This document shows, one piece after another, positions 11,054 through 23,094 of a DNA stretch of 64,000 bases. The stretch is from Citrus sinensis (lineage: Eukaryota; Streptophyta; Magnoliopsida; Sapindales; Rutaceae). The position numbers and the translations under genes were made by a program. Below the pieces are notes generated by a model that had not been told where the DNA came from, ran no database searches, and saw nothing but the letters and a program-made list of their open reading frames with translations. Each line of letters starts with the position of its first letter. The stretch's first letter is position 1. The stretch spans positions 40,443,501 through 40,507,500 of the forward strand of contig NC_068558.1 in assembly GCF_022201045.2 (NCBI RefSeq). The letters are read 5' to 3'.

Positions 11054-11904
11054 CTCTCTTATCTACGCGACGATCTAGTCAAAATTCGAAGACAAAACAA
11101 GAAACATTCAGATAAAAAGAAACAAACTGATGAAAAAGCTTGTTAATTTGTTCTTTTTTTTTTTTATGGAGAAGCCAGAAATTTGTATATTTCTTAATCT
11201 AAATTAATTAGTAGACTAATCATGTCTTGATGCTTACAGAATTAGGGTCTATTTGGGAAATTTATTCCACGAATTGGCGAACACAAACAAACTGCTCATT
11301 TGTTCCACAAACTGGTGAACACAAAACGAGGATGACCGTACAAAACTTACATCTAAAAAATGTCAATGATGCATACATCATTTCAACAAAAAATTTTAAG
11401 CTAGACACAAACTTAGACATATGATCAAGGTTTATATAATAGATATGCTGACACTAAATTAATACAATTTGCAAGACAAAGAGACAGATGAAGAAAGAGT
11501 AGTGGTTTTTTTTTTTTTTTGGTACCTTTTATGGATATAGGATATGGGTTTTGATGTTGTGTTGTATTTGTAGAAGATAAATAATGCAGGTAATGAAGTT
11601 TAAAGAAAGAACGAAATAATATGGAAATAGAATGGTGTCCTCTAGCTCTAGAATTTATGAAGACTTTTTTGATTGAGTGGCTTTATTACCAATCATTTGT
11701 ACTTGATTGTAACTAAATCTAATCAATGTCAACTTGTTGATATTTTAAATATAGGGTCTTTTGTTTGCTTTTCTTGTAAGAGCGTATGGTCATTGGTTGG
11801 TGGAAATTTGTTTTCTTTGAAGAAAACTCAACACCTCTAATTTATTGAGGAAATATTGCACATTAATCCATTAAGACTGTTGATTATATAATCCAAGAAA
11901 TGAG
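11054..11904. other. 5' flank of the RING gene
   Basis: No second gene. This flank is repeated, inverted, at about 16535-17998 next to the RING pseudogene, including the blocks AATGGTGTCCTCTAGCTC and CCAATCATTTGTACTTG. That shared stretch presumably contains the promoter and leader of the RING gene. Poly-T runs sit at 11152-11164 and 11508-11520. Confidence 0.6.
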
Positions 11905-12746
11905 AAAAAGATAAGGAAAATAATGTGACTATATAAGATTATAAAAATGCTTGAAGCTGATCAATATAATTTCAAGCAATTGTCTATGGTTAAGCTATTT
12001 CAACTTAGAAAAAAAAAATTCTTATAATTTTGACACAAAATTTTTGTTATTAATTATATGTAATCTTAGGATGGATAAAATCATTAAATATGACTCTAAA
12101 TTTTAATATTTACCATCGAATTACGCAAGATTGATGACTTAAAGAAAAAAAATTTAAGTTGAAATAACCTCAACCTTTACAAATATATAATGTCTCAATT
12201 CCTTATAAAATTATTTAACCTTGAAAGCAAAATTCAATTTTTAAGATTTTTCTTAACACTTTACCCTTTGAACTAAAGTGTATTTGATTTTGATTTTCAG
12301 CATAATTAAAAAAAAAATGAAGACCTCAAATATTTCTTAAATGTTGTTTAATTGAATAAAAAAAACTTAAAAGCACTAAAAAAAATACATTTATATGATG
12401 GGTGTTTATATTTTCACCTTGTATCGCAAGTGATAAATTTACTTGGTTCTACCAAATTAATTAAAAAATAAACAAGTAGTTTCGGCTTTCTCAATTCTTT
12501 TTTCATTTGCTCAAAACTCTCACAAACTCCTGATGAAAACAAACTCAAATTCTTGGACTTTTCAGGCTTAGAAAAATCAACTGATCTAAAGCATTGAATT
12601 CAGAGCGGAAAATGGTATAAATAATGTTTTACAAGAAAAGTATTGTAGGAGCTGAAATTGAAAATGTTAATACCGATTTCTTAAAATAAATTTAGTCACA
12701 GCTCATACAAACTGTTCGTTTTTTAAAACATATTAATTAATGAGAT

Positions 12747-12896
12747 CTGTGGCCGCTTTTGGATAGCGAGTTTCCTCTCACTGGCTTCGCCCATCAAGTC
12801 GCTTTGGTGGAATTGTCACCTAATCCCAGGGACTTATCAGTCCTTCCTCTCCGGGAACGGGCTGCTTCTGATCGCTTGGTGGAGGCACAAGAATAA
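12747..12896 (+). pseudogene. 3' remnant of the 2H-like gene (copy B)
   Basis: The frame encodes the last ~48 residues of the 8105-8731 protein, including GFAHQVALVELSPNPRDLS, and ends at the same stop. The upstream three quarters of the gene, including the start and promoter, were removed by the 5.4 kb deletion. Cannot make the protein. Confidence 0.9.
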
Positions 12897-13073
12897 CCCA
12901 CCGAGTTTCAAGATCGACATTGCATTTAGATAATAAAAATATTGTTTTTGTTTTCTCTGCTTTTTGTTTCTGGAATTGATCTAATTTTTACTTTTATTTT
13001 CATTTTTTTTAACAGTTCTTGAACTTACCGAAAGTTACGTGGTTAAATGCGCTTATAAGCTTATCCTTCAGCC

Positions 13074-13415
13074 ATGGAGTGGGGTTTGCAGGTTGCATCA
13101 AGCATTGGAGTTACTAATGGAGTTGTTGAATCTGACTCATTAGAAGTTGTTGAGTTAGTTAACAAGAAGTCAAGTAATATGTCTGAAATTTTTTGGGTGA
13201 TTTCTGAAATTCTGGAAAAGCAGAAGACTTTTCAGAATTTCAAAACTCAGCATGTCCTTAGAACTTGTAATGGTATAGCTCATGCTTTGGCTAAGTTAGC
13301 CCTACAAAGAAACGAAACTGTAATTTGGTTGGATGAACTTCCAACAGACATCATGTTTTTTCTCTCCAATTAATATATTGAAAGGTATACTTTCTTTTCA
13401 AAAAAAAAAAAAAAA
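13074..13415 (+). mobile_element. 5'-truncated LINE insertion with RNase H-like end and poly-A
   Basis: The insert is absent from copy A. It is bounded by a direct repeat GCTTATCCTTCAGCC (13059-13073 and 13416-13430; the uninserted copy A has this once at 8889-8903). It ends in a run of about 15 A. Its 99-residue frame (13074-13373) is the tail of a plant LINE RNase H-like domain: VVESDSLEVVELVN, then AHALAKLAL, then a short hydrophobic end. Length, target duplication and tail are those of target-primed reverse transcription. The frame's ATG is just the truncation point, not a real gene start. Confidence 0.93.
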
Positions 13416-14273
13416 GCTTATCCTTCAGCCTCGTAAATATTTAAAAAATAAAAGGTGTTAATTGCACATATAAAGTTATTTACCATATTGGTTATTTGCT
13501 ATGTGGTATTTGAAAGTTTAAAACACAAGTGAGACAAATCGTATAGACTCAACCGATTGGTCCTGCTGTTCTCTCATGACCTTCAATTTTTTTTCTCAAT
13601 TCACTGGATTTTCGTGCTCTTGATCCTCATTGTTGTTTATAAGCCTTTGTATGCCGTTTCTATGTACCGAGACTCGAATTTGAGAGCTACTATTCATGAT
13701 TAATAATATTAGTTAGCCCTTTTTATATTTTTGTATTGTCCTATATTTACAATGAAATGGGTATTCTTATTTATTTGTTTCAGCAGCCATCAATTTCACT
13801 TAACCTATTTATTTTTTGAATTATTCTAAATTTTATAAATTGATACAAAGTTTCAATCAAACGGGTCAAATAATTTTTTTTTTGATTTTTTAACCACCTT
13901 TTTCAACATGGGTCAAATATCCCGTATGCAATTGAAATAATTAAAAATTTAGTTGACAAGTTAAATTGAAGAGGTTATCTGAGCTAACCCTTTAAAACTC
14001 TATAGAACTTTACTCTTAAATATATGGTTATTCCCTTATTAAAAATTATATAAAAAAGATAAAAAGCTACCTTAAAATTTTAATTAAATCTACTATAATC
14101 ACCATTATATGATTTAAAGAAAGGTTCTAAATATATTTTTAATTAATTGACTTCATATTTATCCTTTTATATAATTTACTCAAATAATAAAATTACGATT
14201 CAAAAAATGGGGTTTTAAGGATATCATAGGGGGTGGGAAAAGTGTTATACTAAATATCACAACTCTCTATTCC

Positions 14274-14364
14274 TCTATATATCTTAGCATCCTTCTCTCC
14301 TCAATTAAATAAATCTAATTTTCAAAATTATCCCTAGTTTTCAGTAAGGATCATTAATATTCTG
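14274..14364. other. Junction between copy B and the HEN2-derived block
   Basis: Short AT-rich linker with no recognised content, where homology changes from the copy A/B block to the HEN2 5' block. Confidence 0.4.
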
Positions 14365-15838
14365 GAATTAGGGATTTTTGGAATTCGCGCATTGCAACAA
14401 AGAAACCCTAACTAGTTACCTTTCTCAATTCAAGCTGTAGCCTTTCTGCCAGAATCTCGTCGCTTGGCTTACCGGAGCCTCGCCGAAACATTTAAGAGAA
14501 TCGCACGCTTGCACACTGCTGAGTCAGGTCTCCATCGGCTGCTTTTCACTATTATTTAGTGTTTTATAACATTTTATTAATGTTAATTGACTGTTAATAC
14601 TTTATTTAGTAGTAATTAGCTATTGACTAAGACTGTTGGCTCTTGAAAGTGTTTGTGTTATTAAAATTAAAATGAGTAATTTTTGTTTCAAAATATTATT
14701 TTAACAAAATTAGTATTGATGATAATGTGGCTATTTAGAGCTGACTTTTGTTTCCTATTTTTATTGTGTATGCTAGCAGTGTTTTAGCTGAAAGGAGGGG
14801 AAGTCATAATTTTGAAGGCTGTGTTGAAGTAACCTAAACCTGATTGAGGTTGGGAATGATAGAAGATTAAACACTTGAAATGGAAGAATCCCAGACGCCA
14901 GGGAAAAGGAAAGCACCTAAAGCAGATTCACATGTCAGGGGAACCCCTAAGGAAGAATCGACCAAGAAGCAACGAAATCCGACACGCTCATGTGTACATG
15001 AGGTTGCAGTACCCAGCTGCTATACATTGACTACAGATGAAACGACTCATGGGACACTTACTAATCCGGTTTATAATGGTGAGATGGCAAAAACCTGCAG
15101 CTCGACCCATTTCAGCGAGTGTCAGTTGCATGCTTGGAGAGAAATGAGTCGGTTCTTGTCTCAGCTCATACATTGGCAGGTAAAACTGCCGTTGCCGAGT
15201 ATGCGATAGCAATGGCTTTCAGAGATAAGCAGAGGGTTATATACACTTCATCTTTGAAAGCTTTGAGTAACCAGAAGTACAGGGAGTTACATAAAGAGTT
15301 TAAAGATGTTGGATTGATGACTGGTGATGTTACTCTCTCACCCAATGCTAGTTGTTTGGTGATGACAACAGAAATTCTACGAGGAATGCTTTATTGAGGG
15401 TCGGAGGTCTTGAAGGAAGTTGCTTGGGTTATTTTTGATGAAATTCATTACATGAAAGATAGAGAAAGAGGGGTTGTTTGGCAGGAGAGTATAATACTTT
15501 TACCGCCCGCTATTACGATGGTTTTTCTTTCTGCGACAATGTCCAATGCAATGCAGTTTGCTGAGTGGATTTGTCATTTCCACAATCAGCCTTGTCATGT
15601 GGTGTACACAGATTTTCGACCGACACCTTTACAGCACTATGTTTTCCCAGTGGGTGGGAGTGGGTTTTATCTTCTTGTTGATAAGAAAGAGCAGTTTAGA
15701 GAGGATAATTTTGTGAAGCTGCAAGATAATTTCTCATAGCAGAAAATGGGTGGAAGTAAAGAAAATGGAAAAGCAAGTGGGAGAATGGCCAAACGTGGGA
15801 GTGGTTCTAGGGGTTCAGACATATTCAAAATTGTGAAG
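14365..15838 (+). pseudogene. HEN2: HEN2 5'-end pseudogene (DExH-box exosome helicase)
   Basis: Nearly the same as the functional copy at the right edge. It includes the untranslated first exon (from about 14365, GGAATTAGGGATTTTTGG), the leader intron, the start codon (14880), and coding sequence to the exon end at 15838 (before GTGCAG). Because the intron is kept, it is a DNA-level duplicate, not a retrocopy. Breaks: a 7-base deletion near 15094 shifts the frame just before the Q motif region, a TGA at 15395-15397 replaces the Arg codon of the intact copy, and a TAG at 15737-15739 replaces a Lys codon. Motif I has lost its Ser (AHTLAGKT instead of AHTSAGKT). The rest of HEN2 is absent. Non-coding sequence to about 16530 is presumably the following intron. 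Confidence 0.93.
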
Positions 15839-16534
15839 GTGCAGCCACTATTTCTAACTAGTATTCTTGATTCAGTGTTGTTAGATCCCCTGAATTGATG
15901 TTCTTTTAAAGTATGTGACCATGGCTTGTTACCAGCTTTCTTTCATTCTTGGAGCAATTCTATTGGTAGCAATGTAAGTGATAGTTAACTATTTCTTAGA
16001 GCCATTTTATATCCACTCTTATGCCTTATGATATAATCTGTCTCAAAGAAATATGTCTTACTGGCATGACTTGGGGGTTTGACTATGGGAATCAGAATAC
16101 TCTCACTAAAAACTTCTGATTTTCAATTCAACAGTTCTTTATTTTAATTCTTTGGAATATCACTCTTCTCTTGAAGTGAAAAGTCATGCCATAAAAAAAA
16201 AATTGTGGGCAAAGCAGAAGGGATTTTTTTATAAATAAAATCTGTAATTTAATCTTTATCTTGTAGCTTGGTAGATTCTTGTGTATTTCCCAAGGAATCA
16301 AGACACAATATAGAGTATAATTTGTTATACTTTTTACTTAATTTTTTTTTTAATTTTAAGTCATTAATCTTATACAATTTAATAATAAATATTAAAATTC
16401 AAATTATTAGTTAATGATTTAATGATGTTAAGTTAAAATAGCTTAATTGCTTAAAATCATGTTCATCAATTCAAGTATCATTTACTAGCTTACTTATGTA
16501 ATCGCTTTTTTTCCCTTATTTTTTTTCTCATTTT

Positions 16535-17998
16535 GGATTCAATCATTTCATAATCAACAGTCTTAAAGGATTAATTTGCAATATTTCATAAATGAACTAG
16601 AGGTGTTGAGTTTTCTTGAAAAGAAAATAAAACGGTGTCTCATAGATAGATTATTATTTGCTCATCAAATATTAACAGAGATAGCTGAAAATGGTGTCTC
16701 TAATGTCTCGTCATCCTCTTTGAACTTCAGTGAGATCAAAATTCAACTAGTCGTTTATTGTAATAAACTTCCTGTCGTTACTCTTGATGTGTATTTGCTA
16801 AAATGTAATATTGTGTTTGGTTTAAGGAATTTTGCTTATTTTATATATATATCTGATTTGATTCAAGATCCAGGACATTTTTTAAAGTCTAGTAAAGCTA
16901 TTGAGTAATAGCGTTATGTCATTCTACTATTAAACCAAACAACTTAATAGCATTTCCGGACTTTAATAAATTTAGGATCCTGAACTGGAACATTTATATA
17001 TATAGTTACGTTGATTGATTCATGGTTTGTTATTTCTTGATAGTCTGTATTTGGTTTCTATGTAGGAATGTGCAAACTAATGCCCAAATTTAGAATGACA
17101 AAAATAAAATCCCATCTACAGCAAATACATCAAGCTTAGGAGGTGCAAAATAAAAACTTCACAATAATTCCTGCATTCAGATGCATTTCAGAAGTGCATG
17201 AGTTATGTTATTTCAAAAGCACTACAATGCATAGCTGTATGTTAATTAGACTAAGAGGAAACAAATGATTCTTAGACTGAAAAATTTGACCAAACAAACA
17301 CAATGATATACAAGGCCGGAGTTACAATGAGCGCTCTATCACCCTTTTGTTTATTTGCTATTTTATAATTTCTTTTCTTCGGTATTTGACTATCAACGTT
17401 AATGTGTAATATTTCATAAATAAATTACAGGTGTTGAGTTTTCTTCAAAAGAAAACAAATTCCCACCAACCAATGACACTTACAAGAAAAGCAAGCGAAA
17501 TTCCCTATTCTTAAAATATCCAACAAGTTGACAATGATTAGATTTACTTATGATAAAGTAAAAATGATTGGTAATAAAGCCACTCAAGCAAAAAAGTCTT
17601 CATCAATTATAGAGCTAGAGAATACCATTCTATTTCCCCTTCTTGTTTCGTTAAACTTCATTACTTGGTTTATTTATCTTCTACAAATACAATACAACAT
17701 CACAATCCACGTCCTATATATACATGTATATGTTCTGACTTTATTTTTCTCTGTTTGTTCATATATTGTTTGCAAATTTAAACTTTGATCATATGTTTAA
17801 GTTTGTTTTGCTTAAAAATCTTTGTTGAAATGAATGTATGCATCACGATGACATTGTTTAGATGCTAGTTTTGTATGATCATTATAGTCAACGTCATTAA
17901 CCTCTCTTGCTTTATAGTTGGTTTGTTTCTTTTCTTTTATCTGAATGTTAATTGTTTTGTGCTTGAATATTGACTAGATTGTTGCGTAGACAAGAGAG
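16535..17998. repeat. Inverted duplicate of the RING 5' flank, with an insertion
   Basis: The outer parts (about 16535-16626 and 17405-17998) match, in reverse, the flank at 11054-11900. Between them about 780 bases (16627-17404) are extra. The extra segment is framed by a ~50-base direct repeat, AATATTTCATAAAT...GTGTTGAGTTTTCTT (about 16579-16626 and 17407-17454). No gene seen in the insertion; a 110-codon frame at 16576-16908 has no recognisable feature. Confidence 0.65.
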
Positions 17999-19046
17999 AT
18001 GGGAGATGCAGTGGTGAGTACTTATTGATGTTACATTTGCTCTCAAATGGTGAATCTTAGAATGGAAGATGGGATCCAAATTTCCATTTTGTGAGACTGG
18101 ATTTGTGGAACAAATGAGCAGCAGCATCACTGAAGACTCCATCAACAATGGAATTCATGTAGGATCTGACCGTGCACTCTCTCTATGGGTTCAAATTTTA
18201 CTTCGTATGATGACTGGTTTAGCCCCTTCTCGTCCATGCATAACTGCTCATGAACAGACTAGCGGTAATAATTCATGAATCGAAGAGGCTGAACAAGAGA
18301 GGGAATTTGAATCCTTGCTACAAAGGAGGAGAAAAAGAAATAGCTCTGCTCCGTTGTCACATATGCTTCAAGATATCTGCTTTGGGACAGCTTCTCGACC
18401 AGATGATTCTGAAGCTCTTAGGGAGAGGAGTGGTAGTTTGATTTTGGTTAATCTCATGATTGAAGAAGCATTAATTATTTAAGGTCACAATGCAGCTAGC
18501 TCGTTGGATGAGTATCTTGTAGGACCTGGTTTGGATTTATTGCTGCAGCATTTGCTTGAGAATGATCCTAATAGATATGGATCCCTATCAGCACAGAAAG
18601 AAGTTGTTAAAGCATTGCCAATGGTTGCCATTGATCAGGATTTGCAATGTGCAGTGTGGTTGGAGGAATTTGTTATGGGAAATGAAGCAAAACAGATGCC
18701 TTATAAACATAAGTTCCATGGTGAGTGCCTTATGCCATGGCTGGAGTTTCACAGCTCTTGCCCCATTTGCAGATACCAGTTGCCATCTGATAATTTAAAG
18801 GTTCAAGGAAATGGGCCTGGAAACAGAGAAGAGAGTGCAGGGAATGAGGATGTGGGGAATAGTTTGAGGTTGGCTAACGGAGAAGACATCATAGGAAATG
18901 GAAGGAGAAATTGGATTCCTATCCCGTGGCCTTTTGATGATTTATTTTCTATGTCAGGATCTCAGGAAGGTGGAACTTCTAACTTCGAATCATCAGCGGC
19001 AGGCACGGCCAGAGCAGGAACAGCCGCTCATATAGATGAGGCTTGA
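17999..19046 (+). pseudogene. RING-H2 ligase pseudogene (inverted copy)
   Basis: Reads as the protein of 10025-11053 on the opposite strand, with clear breaks. TGA at 18026-18028 replaces Trp9, a one-base insertion lies near 18075, TGA occurs at 18276-18278 and TAA at 18480-18482. Two RING zinc ligands are also lost: Cys219 is Trp (CAVW) and Cys234 is Tyr (MPYKH); Cys27 of the zinc ribbon is Phe. The longest surviving frame (18504-19046, 180 codons) keeps the C-terminal tail. Not a working ligase. Confidence 0.95.
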
Positions 19047-19489
19047 AATCATGTATATGTAACAAACTATTACCTAAGTTGATCTTTCAGCTATGCAAAG
19101 AATTGTCTAAACAAATTGAATATTATTTTAATATTTTAACCTTGCTTCTGTAAAGATGTCTTGTTGTCCAAGGAACCATTATAATTTACTGCATTTGATG
19201 TATTTATTATTTAGGATCATCTTTTTTTCTTTATTTTCTACTTGGATTATCCCCGCATTTATAGTGGATCAACTCAGATGAATATGCAAAAACATGATTA
19301 AGGGCTCTTTGGGGTTGCAACAAAACAATATGGGTTCATTGAAAAAAAGAATCATGCACTACAAATGAAAACGTCAGACTATTAAAACTGTGTTGTTATT
19401 CTAACCTTAATCCATCTGAAAAGAAACTAATGGAAATTAGAGGCCGCAAAATTGAGTACACTTAACACAAATTACTCTTTTCTATAAGA
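19047..19489. other. Spacer between RING pseudogene and pyruvate kinase
   Basis: AT-rich. It should contain the 3' untranslated region of the pyruvate kinase gene, which ends at 19490 on the minus strand. No other feature seen. Confidence 0.5.
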
Positions 19490-21741
19490 TTAATTGACCG
19501 CCAAAATCTTTAGGACGGAAGCAACGTGCATACGGTGCAATGCCACAACAGAGTCTCCTGGCCTGCAAAGTCCCTTTGCCTTGGCATGTTGAAGGGCAAA
19601 CTCTATAGTTTCCTCTGTTGATTCTTCATCAGAAGCTCTTGCAGACCCTGAGCTCAAAACAGGTACCAGTGCTCGGAAAATAAGGCTATGCCTTGCTGGA
19701 GCTTCATCACTGCATGACCACACAATTGAATCTGTTTTGATCTCTGGCACTATCACGGACAAAATTGGCATACTAGGTCTGTATTTTGACACCATCTTTG
19801 CTGTGGTTCCACCCCTGGTTAGGACCAATATCAGAGCAGCTTTAATGCAGTTTGCTGTCCTCACGGCTGAGGAAGCTAAACTCTCTAATGGACTCATTGG
19901 CACTGGTGCAGTTTCCATTATTTTCTTGAAAAGATCTCCGTAATTGATAAAGTTCTCAGCCTCCAAGCAAATTCTAGCCATGATTTGAACTGCAACTTCA
20001 GGGTAGGCTCCTGCAGCAGTTTCTCCACTGAGCATCACACAGTCGGTGCCATCAAGAACTGCATTTGCAACATCAGTTGCTTCAGCTCGAGTGGGCCTTG
20101 GGGATTTGATCATGGACTCCAACATCTGGGTAGCAGTTACAACAGGCTTTCCTTGAATATTGGCCTTATGAATCATTACTTTCTGAGCAAGGAAAATCTT
20201 TTCAATTGGAATTTCCATTCCAAGGTCACCTCGAGCCACCATAAATGCATCAGAATTTGCAAGAACATCATCAAAATTAGCAACCCCTTCTAGATTTTCA
20301 ACCTGTCAGAACCCAACTAATCTTTTAATAAGCAGAGTAATGTACCTAGCTCTACACATATTTACTCTGGTGATATGAAAAAGTATGAATTCAACACACT
20401 GAACATGAAAAGTTGACTAACCTTTGACATGAGGAGGATGTTTTTTGCATGCACTCTTAGCAGATTTCGAACCTCCACAAGGTCTGAACCTTTGCGAACA
20501 AAAGACAGTGCGATCATGTCAATCTTATTAGGGACACCCCAATTTAGAATATCCTCTTTATCCTTCTCCGTTAAGGTTGGGAGATCAACAATGACCCCAG
20601 GTAGATTGACATTCTTCCTCTCGCCCAGAACTGCAGAGTTCTCGCAACGACAACGGACCAAACCCAGTTCCTTAGCACAGTCCAAGACTGTTAGTGAAAT
20701 TGTGCCATCAGAGCACAGAATGACACTCCCTGGCCTCAAATCTTCAGCCAACTTTTTGTAGCTCATGCTGATCATTTTCTCATCTCCCTTTAGGCTATAG
20801 TCGGTGGATATCGTAATCTCTTGACCCTGCACAAGTTGTATGGGCTTCCCATCCTTGAGAAATCCTGTTCGAATCTCAGGACCCTGCAATATTTACGAGT
20901 GCAGAAACCATTATTAGTCAGGTTCCTCATAAGCTCAGTTAAAAAAAAAATGAAAACTAAAGTCCAGATTGACACAAATCGTATGCTTTTCAGGCTAGCT
21001 TTTTTGTGAAGCTATTCCAATCTGGCATTGATGGTTCAAAAGCACAATCAAAGTTTATACCGCGAATCATATGCTTTCAGACTAGCTTTTTTTTTTCGTA
21101 AAGCAGCAACTTATAGAGCATTGGAGGTCCTTAAGGGATTAATCATTAAACAATGTACAAATCGGATAGTGAAGACAGAAGTTTCTTATGAGTGCATCAC
21201 GTTTTATTAAATTAATTAATCAATCAAAAATAGTATTTTAAAAATATTAACTTTATTTGATTTAACAGTTAAACGTCTCTTGCTTTGCTAAAACCAAATA
21301 CAACAAGGGATTTACAGTTAATATATATGTTTTTTTATTTTCAGGGTCTGTAGAGCAACAAAACCTGCCTCATATAATAAAAATTGTGCATATATATATA
21401 TAAAAAAGACGAAATTATAGATTTTTTTTTTAAAAAGTTAAAAAAAAAAATTTAGGGCTTTGATTTGAACATGCCTTAGTATCCAACATGACTGCGCAGA
21501 GGATGCCGGTGTTGTTCATGGCAATCCTAAGATTATCAAGGGTTTCTTGATGATAAGCATGGGATCCATGAGAGAAGTTGAAGCGAGCAACGTTCATACC
21601 AGCCCTCAAAAGTTTCTCTGCCATCTCTGCGGACCTCGAAGCCGGTCCCAATGTGCATACAATCTTTGTTTTTGGGCTGTTTTGATGATCACCCGCCATT
21701 GCCTTTACAGCTGCCGCTCCTCCCAGTATTATCGTGTTCAT
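19490..21741 (-). CDS. Cytosolic pyruvate kinase, three exons
   Basis: Exons (minus strand): 21741-21475, 20883-20422 and 20302-19490, all joining in phase 0, for 513 residues, a normal plant cytosolic length. The enzyme turns phosphoenolpyruvate and ADP into pyruvate and ATP, the last step of glycolysis. Visible landmarks: KTKIVCTLGPASR and RFNFSHG in exon 1, MLDTK|GPEIRTG across the first junction, LLMSK|VEN (catalytic Lys signature) across the second, then VARGDLGMEIP and TATQMLESM in exon 3. No transit peptide, so cytosolic. The first intron uses a GC donor (AAG|GCATGT) with a normal CAG acceptor; the second is GT-AG. No stop or shift was found, so the gene looks functional. The ATG at 21741 precedes the conserved N end by a normal distance. 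Confidence 0.95.
20890..21474 (-). other. GC-AG first intron of pyruvate kinase
   Basis: Most of the intron between exons 1 and 2 (full extent 20884-21474). The donor is GC at 21474-21473. It contains a loose internal duplication about 90 bases apart (CGTATGCTTTTCAGGCTAGC and CATATGCTTTCAGACTAGC, near 20980 and 21067). Confidence 0.85.
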
Positions 21742-23094
21742 TGTATTGAATAAGAAAATTAAAGAGAAGCAAAAAGAAGGCGGTTTTTGTAAGGTTTATG
21801 AATTTAAGACACACAAGGAGAGCAACGTGGGTGAGCGGCTTTTATACGGAGCGCTAGCAAATATTGCCCTTTGTTTTGCTTGTTTTTTTTTCACTTTTAC
21901 TTGCAACTCAAGGAAACAGAATTCAACTAGCTTTTTTAACTTTCTGTTTAAAAAGTTTTCTTGTTCAGCAAACTGAGAGAATCTCTAGAGTAATAAATAT
22001 GATGGCCTCTTTTTTTCATTTTTAATTCTTAATTTGTTTCTAATTAAAGGGCCAAACGTGATGGATTCTATGATTAATTCCGATTTATACCATTTAAAAA
22101 TGTTGTTATTTTATTTTATAGCGTTTTATCAAATAAAAAATTTTACCCATAAAAAAGTAATTATAATCCTTTTTAGAGAAGTGTTTAACAAAAAAGTGCT
22201 GTAATTACAAAAGTCTCTCAAATGATTTTATTTTCTGTTTCTTTATTTGAACTTCATTTCTGTGAAATGACCAATCATATGAATCGCGTTCTTTCCTTTT
22301 GATAACCCATCCATCATTTGAACACTCTAAGATCACTTTCTAGAAGCGTGACACCTCAAACACAAAGGAAAGGGAGAAAATGAATAGCATGCAGAAGCAT
22401 CTTGAATATCTAATTATATATAGAGCAACTTTGGTTGGAGTCTACTAAAATTTGGGTTCAATTTTTGGGATGGTAAGGGCGGTAAAAATTATATTTAAGT
22501 TTGTCCACCCCTTATCTTTAAAAAAAAATTGAATTTTTAATAATAATGCAAGAGTTAAAAGGAAGTGAATTGTGTGTGAAATTAAAGAGCCTAAAAAGAG
22601 TGGCTCTTGAGGAAAGAATATATTCAAATAAATAGTAGAACCTTCTTCTTCATGCCTATTCTCTTGCTTAACAATGCCAATTATGCTAGGTTTCTTGTGT
22701 GTGCTTTCTATAGAGCATAAGGAATAATACTTCATATGTTACCATCCTTCACACAAACTTAAAATAGTTTGCACCATTCATGTTGGTGGCATATTCTAAT
22801 GAAATACGCAGCCAAGAATGTGTTATCGGTTAAGTATTCAAATCAGATTTCTTTTTTGAGTGCCAAAAGAATCATTTTCTATAAAAATACTTGAAACATG
22901 TTCTTCTTCCTCCTCCACCAATGTTTATAGAGAGGTTATCTATCCCAACCCACCATTTAGAGCGTGGGCTACTGCTTAGGCAATGACTTGACTGCATCGG
23001 CTACATACTCTAAACATATTCTTAAGTTACATTAAAAACCGATCAATCATAGTGTAAGCATACAGTCACCGAATTTTTTTTTAAAAATTTTCTA
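21742..23094. other. Pyruvate kinase upstream region and gene-free spacer
   Basis: The promoter and leader of the minus-strand pyruvate kinase gene must lie here, just above 21742. No confident TATA box was chosen. The remaining kilobase is AT-rich and holds no frame with recognisable content. Confidence 0.5.

Larger units (their letters stand above)
11905..14273. repeat. Segmental duplication copy B
   Basis: Direct repeat of the block in 1-9702. Relative to copy A it lacks the 2.3 kb PIF-like element, lacks everything between 3143 and 8581 (junction at 12743-12746, AGAT), and carries a LINE at 13074-13415. The homology ends near ATATCACAACTCTCT. The two copies lie on either side of the RING gene in the same orientation. 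Confidence 0.92.

Noticed and set aside
13074..13373. 99-codon frame as an independent RNase H gene
   Set aside because: The ATG is the truncation point of a LINE insert with target duplication and poly-A; it has no promoter of its own.
15119..15739. Two separate helicase-like small genes
   Set aside because: They are pieces of one HEN2 copy split by a frameshift and stops.
16576..16908. 110-codon frame as a new gene
   Set aside because: No recognisable domain, starts inside a duplicated flank repeat, composition like its AT-rich surroundings.
18504..19046. A shorter functional RING protein of 180 residues
   Set aside because: Two zinc ligands are replaced (Trp and Tyr), and the upstream part of the copy has several stops.
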